The position numbers and the translations under genes are program-made. Below are positions 60,595 to 64,000 of a stretch of 64,000 nucleotides of DNA, piece after piece. The notes below the pieces were generated by a model. The model did no database searches. It saw nothing but the letters and a program-made list of their open reading frames with translations, and was not told the DNA's origin. Numbering within the stretch: position 1 is the stretch's first letter; each line of letters begins with the position of its first letter. The stretch is from the NCBI GenBank assembly GCA_947650365.1, contig OX393553.1:67827216-67891215 (forward strand). Direction: 5' to 3'. This DNA comes from Chamaelirium japonicum (lineage: Eukaryota; Streptophyta; Magnoliopsida; Liliales; Melanthiaceae).

Positions 60595-61611
60595 TACATC
60601 CAAAAAAATTTCAGACAAAAATATCCTTAATATAGCGAATCATTTTTTTTGGAAAACCAGTAGAATCTCATACATAAATTTTGCATTTGGTTACATTTTC
60701 GTTTTCATCACGTTTTGTTGCATTTTGTTTACTTTTTTATCGTCGGGAGCAATCATTTTCGTTACGCTTTGTTTATGTTTTGTTGCGCTTGTTTACGTTT
60801 TGTTGTATCCAGTTTGCATCGAGTTTAGATTAAGATTGCGTCCAGTTTACGTCAGATTGCGTCTAGTTTGCGTACAAGTTATGTCCATGTTTTACGTTCA
60901 GGTTGCGTCCAGTTTACGTTCAGATTTATACCTTAATTGGATGAGTTGGCTAGCATGGAACCCTCATCGGAGGTTGTTAGGACTTTATTTTCTCCAATTT
61001 TGTGTCACAGGTTACCAGAAACCCCACTACATGTGTCCGTTCTTATCGTGTAACCCTTGCCGGAGTCGTTGTGCAGTCACCGATTGTTTGCTTTCTCCAT
61101 TGCATCGTCGGAGGTCATCGGGATGTCGCCGGAAGTTTACTTCTCCATTCCTTCATTGTAAGGCGCCTGAAACCCCACTACCTACGTTATTTCTTGCTAT
61201 GAAGTACTTATCGGAGATCGTCGGGATGACGCCGGAAGTTTGATTCTCTATTCCTTTGCTGGAAGTTGAATGAAACCCCACTACTTGTGTTATTTCTTAC
61301 TACTTAACCCTTGTCGGAGGTCGTTGGGAGATGGTCGAAAATTTACTTTTTTCATTGTTTCGTCGGAGTGCACTCTAGTTTGAAACACAACTAAACATAA
61401 ATATTTATGTTTTGGAATGACATATTTTACAAAAAAAAAGATTATTTGGTGTTATGTGCATTTTTGTCACAAAAAACTAAAGTATGATTTTTTGAATGGT
61501 TTCACATGTGCTGGTGGTCATAGTCTCATAGAAGTAACATTTTTTGTTGTTGTACTTAGTTTGAGCAATACGACAAACTTGATCATTTTGGGCAAAACAT
61601 CATTTTTTATA
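60595..61611. other. Gene-free DNA with tandem-like repeats
   Basis: 60820-60925 repeats TTGCGTCCAGTTTACGT. 60985-61375 carries three diverged units of ~110-150 bp with ACCCCACTAC, GTTATTTCTT, CTTGTCGGAGGTCGTCGGGA and CGCCGGAAGTTT in order. Confidence 0.6.
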
Positions 61612-62141
61612 GGAAAATTTTATCTATACCCAATCAATATCTAAATATCCCCTATTTACAATCCTCATAATAAATATACCCATTTCAAACCTTGTAATAT
61701 TTCTACCTTATGAGTTGCAATGGGACCTTCTTAAGTGTCCCGACCAGTAACTCTTCCACATTTTCTAATCTTCGTGGACAATGAAAGAGAGAAGGGACAC
61801 CCCCCAGGATAGTACTACTACAACAACAGAGGAGAGGAGGCAGCCAAACCCTCCTCCCCACTTCCAATTTGCACCAATAGAGAGAAGGAGGCGACCATCC
61901 CTTCCTCCCCCAGCGTTGCATTAAAAAATGGGAGGAAGGGGTCAACCCCTCCTCCCCCACCTCCGATTTGCACTAGCAATGGAGAGGGAGGAGAGGGCCA
62001 ACCCCTCCTCCCCCACCCTTCGATCTACATCAGTAATGGAAAAAGAAGGGGTTTGAGAAGAGCATACGTATCATAGGGGTGTAAAAAATGGGGGAAAACA
62101 GGGGCTATTTACAGATTGATGGGGTACGAATAAAATTTCTC
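61612..62141. mobile_element. TIR element related to 59693-60586
   Basis: 530 bp from GGAAAATTTTATCTATACCC to GGGTACGAATAAAATTTCTC, with a perfect 8-bp duplication TTTTTATA (61604-61611 and 62142-62149). Interior is CTCCTCCCC-rich. Non-coding. Confidence 0.8.
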
Positions 62142-62363
62142 TTTTTATACAGGTAAATAACAAAAAAAGTTAAATTATACCTGAAATTCACTTTGCCCCC
62201 CTGAACTTTAGAACGCATCAAAATGTTGACTGAACTATATCGAGGGGTGCTTCATCAACAAAACACATAAAAGGACTATTTTACCCTTTGTAATATCTTA
62301 TATAAAACCTTCTTCAACTATTATAAACCACGCTACGTATCCCCTCTCACTAAAAATTTCTGC

Positions 62364-62367
<4 letters not shown>

Positions 62368-62401
<34 letters not shown>

Positions 62402-62428
62402 ACACACACACACACACACACATACACA
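62368..62428. repeat. (CT)n-(CA)n microsatellite
   Basis: CT run followed by CA run. Confidence 0.97.
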
Positions 62429-63046
62429 CACTTACATCACACCCATCTCTCTCTCTTATCTACATCTCTTATGTTGGAGAAAGTTATAGAGGGGAATGAT
62501 AGGCAAGGCTTTGAGGTGTATCTAAAGACTTTGTCTTTAGAATGTTATTTGTCCCCACTTGATAGATCAAGTTTGTTGTTGGGTTCAAGTCAAATTTGTT
62601 TCAAAGATACAACAAGGTTAACTATTTCATGAAATGATGTGATGGTTCACTATTTCGGTTAACGGTTGGGATTTATACCCTATGAACTTAAAAAACTCCT
62701 ATATATTCTCGAGTACAAAAAGGTTAAAGTCCATGTACATCTAGACCTGATCCCAACTCGGGCCCAAACGGGTGTGAGCGAAGTGCGTCTATCAATGTGC
62801 CACAATTCGCCACAAGCACCCGTATGTGCACGATGTGCTTCACACCAGATCCCATATCCTTTTGAAGGCAACTGTAAATGGTAATATCTTTTCCATATAC
62901 AAACATCCACCATCTCTTATCCCATCCGATGTGGGACTAATTATTTGAGAGCAAAACACATTCTAACTTCCTCTTTAACATGAATGTAAAAAGCCCAACA
63001 TCCTATCCCACCCATACCTTCCTTGATCTCTCATCTCTCTTATCCT

Positions 63047-63049
<3 letters not shown>

Positions 63050-63082
<33 letters not shown>

Positions 63083-63111
63083 GTTTTCTACTATCCCATG
63101 CAGTGATCTTG

Positions 63112-63143
<32 letters not shown>

Positions 63144-63188
63144 CTCATCCCACCTATCTATCTCTATCATTTAATTCTCTCATCATAT

Positions 63189-63233
<45 letters not shown>

Positions 63234-63235
63234 CC
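63050..63235. repeat. Three (CT)n tracts
   Basis: CT runs at about 63050-63078, 63118-63142 and 63193-63231 separated by short unique sequence. Confidence 0.95.
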
Positions 63236-63453
63236 TTTCTCATCCCATCTATCATTTCGTCTTCTTTGTCAGTTGGTGAGATAATAGATAGAAAAGAGAA
63301 TTATTGAGATGAGAGAAATATGGGGTATGAAAAAGAGACCTACCCGTCAAGAGAGAGATATATGGATTGATACAAAGAGAGAAATCAATGCATGAAATGG
63401 TAGAGAAAGAAAGAGATAGGTGGGATGATAAAGAGATATGAATAAGATGGGAG

Positions 63454-63463
<10 letters not shown>

Positions 63464-63495
<32 letters not shown>

Positions 63496-63580
63496 GGGAC
63501 GAAAGATGCATTCATCAAGGGAAAGAGATATAGCACTTGGATATGGTGTTGAGGGAGAAAGAGCACCTGGATATAGTGTG

Positions 63581-63658
<78 letters not shown>
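63464..63658. repeat. (GA)n tracts
   Basis: GA runs at about 63464-63490 and 63587-63658. Opposite in strand sense to the CT runs upstream, so this stretch could fold back. Confidence 0.95.
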
Positions 63659-63660
<2 letters not shown>

Positions 63661-64000
63661 AGATATTGTGTATTGAAAGCTCGATGGTAAAAAGTAACAC
63701 AAGGGTAAAAATGGATTATAACTGGTTAGGAGTGACGTCATGTGACCATTTAATGTTTTCTTAACAAACGAGACATTTACGGAAGACAAGTGAAAGCAAT
63801 TAATAGTTCAGGGCTACTTTGATGCGTCTTATAGATCAAGGGGCAAAATAATTTTGGGTATGGTTTCGGGGGTTCTTGTAATTTTCCCTTTTTATAAAAA
63901 GCATGTTGCGATTTACATGCAACCCTATTAGTCACTGCCTTTTGCTAGAGGGCAGCTTGCGACTAAAGGCAACCCCAGACTCTTAAGGCAACCCACACCT

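Larger units (their letters stand above)
62180..63890. mobile_element. Possible larger TIR element with microsatellite interior
   Basis: Inverted ends TGAAATTCACTTTGCCCCCC...GAACGCATCAAAATG (about 62190-62225) and CTACTTTGATGCGTC...GGGGCAAAATAATTT (about 63812-63856) are imperfect complements. The interior is mostly (CT)n/(CA)n/(GA)n tracts. Exact ends and target duplication not determined. Confidence 0.45.

Noticed and set aside
63385-63789. Serine-leucine repeat open frame
   Set aside because: Translation of (GA)n/(CT)n microsatellites.

Overview
The window is plant nuclear DNA. The evidence is a plant-type Polycomb methyltransferase gene with many introns, a GC-rich lignin-pathway methyltransferase gene, Ty1/copia, hAT, L1 and RTE elements, and long (TA)n, (GA)n and poly-G/C tracts. 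The C-terminus of the Polycomb protein and the GC-rich coding exons look monocot-like; that is an inference, and I cannot name the species.

Three host genes are visible. (1) A CURLY LEAF (CLF)-type E(z) gene on the + strand enters from beyond the left edge. Twelve exons lie between 2252 and 26108, with an open frame through the SANT-like, CXC and SET regions. Its introns are inflated by transposable elements: one is about 13.2 kb and holds a young copia element, a decayed hAT transposase, an RTE LINE end and one of two clusters of (TA)n-separated palindromic elements. (2) A complete four-exon caffeoyl-CoA O-methyltransferase gene (CCoAOMT) lies on the - strand at 34754-35741. (3) A single-exon, GC-rich, HARBI1/ALP1-like domesticated transposase lies on the - strand at 58250-59533, with none of the catalytic acids recognisable.

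Layout: 1-2.25 kb, palindromic elements in (TA)n inside a CLF intron; 2.25-3.84 kb, CLF exons; 3.84-17.08 kb, giant intron with the copia element (4734-10679); 17.08-26.1 kb, remaining CLF exons, hAT MITEs and a Pack-type element carrying the promoter and first codons of CCoAOMT; 26.1-34.7 kb, gene-free, with hAT MITEs and an old copia LTR/gag fragment; 34.7-39.4 kb, CCoAOMT and its upstream region, which shares sequence with the Pack-type element; 39.4-43.1 kb, nested hAT MITEs; 43.1-47.3 kb, an L1 LINE and a hAT MITE inserted beside a plant-mobile-domain remnant; 47.9-48.6 kb, a degenerate telomere-like array; 48.6-58.2 kb, mostly unexplained AT-rich DNA with a retroposon, a MITE and an old LTR-element remnant; 58.2-59.5 kb, the ALP1-like gene; 59.7-64 kb, TIR elements and microsatellites.

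The strongest leads are the two mosaics in which different palindromic elements alternate with (TA)n and share a hairpin module of about 100 bp, and the presence of an apparent gene-capturing TIR element in the same window as the gene it sampled.
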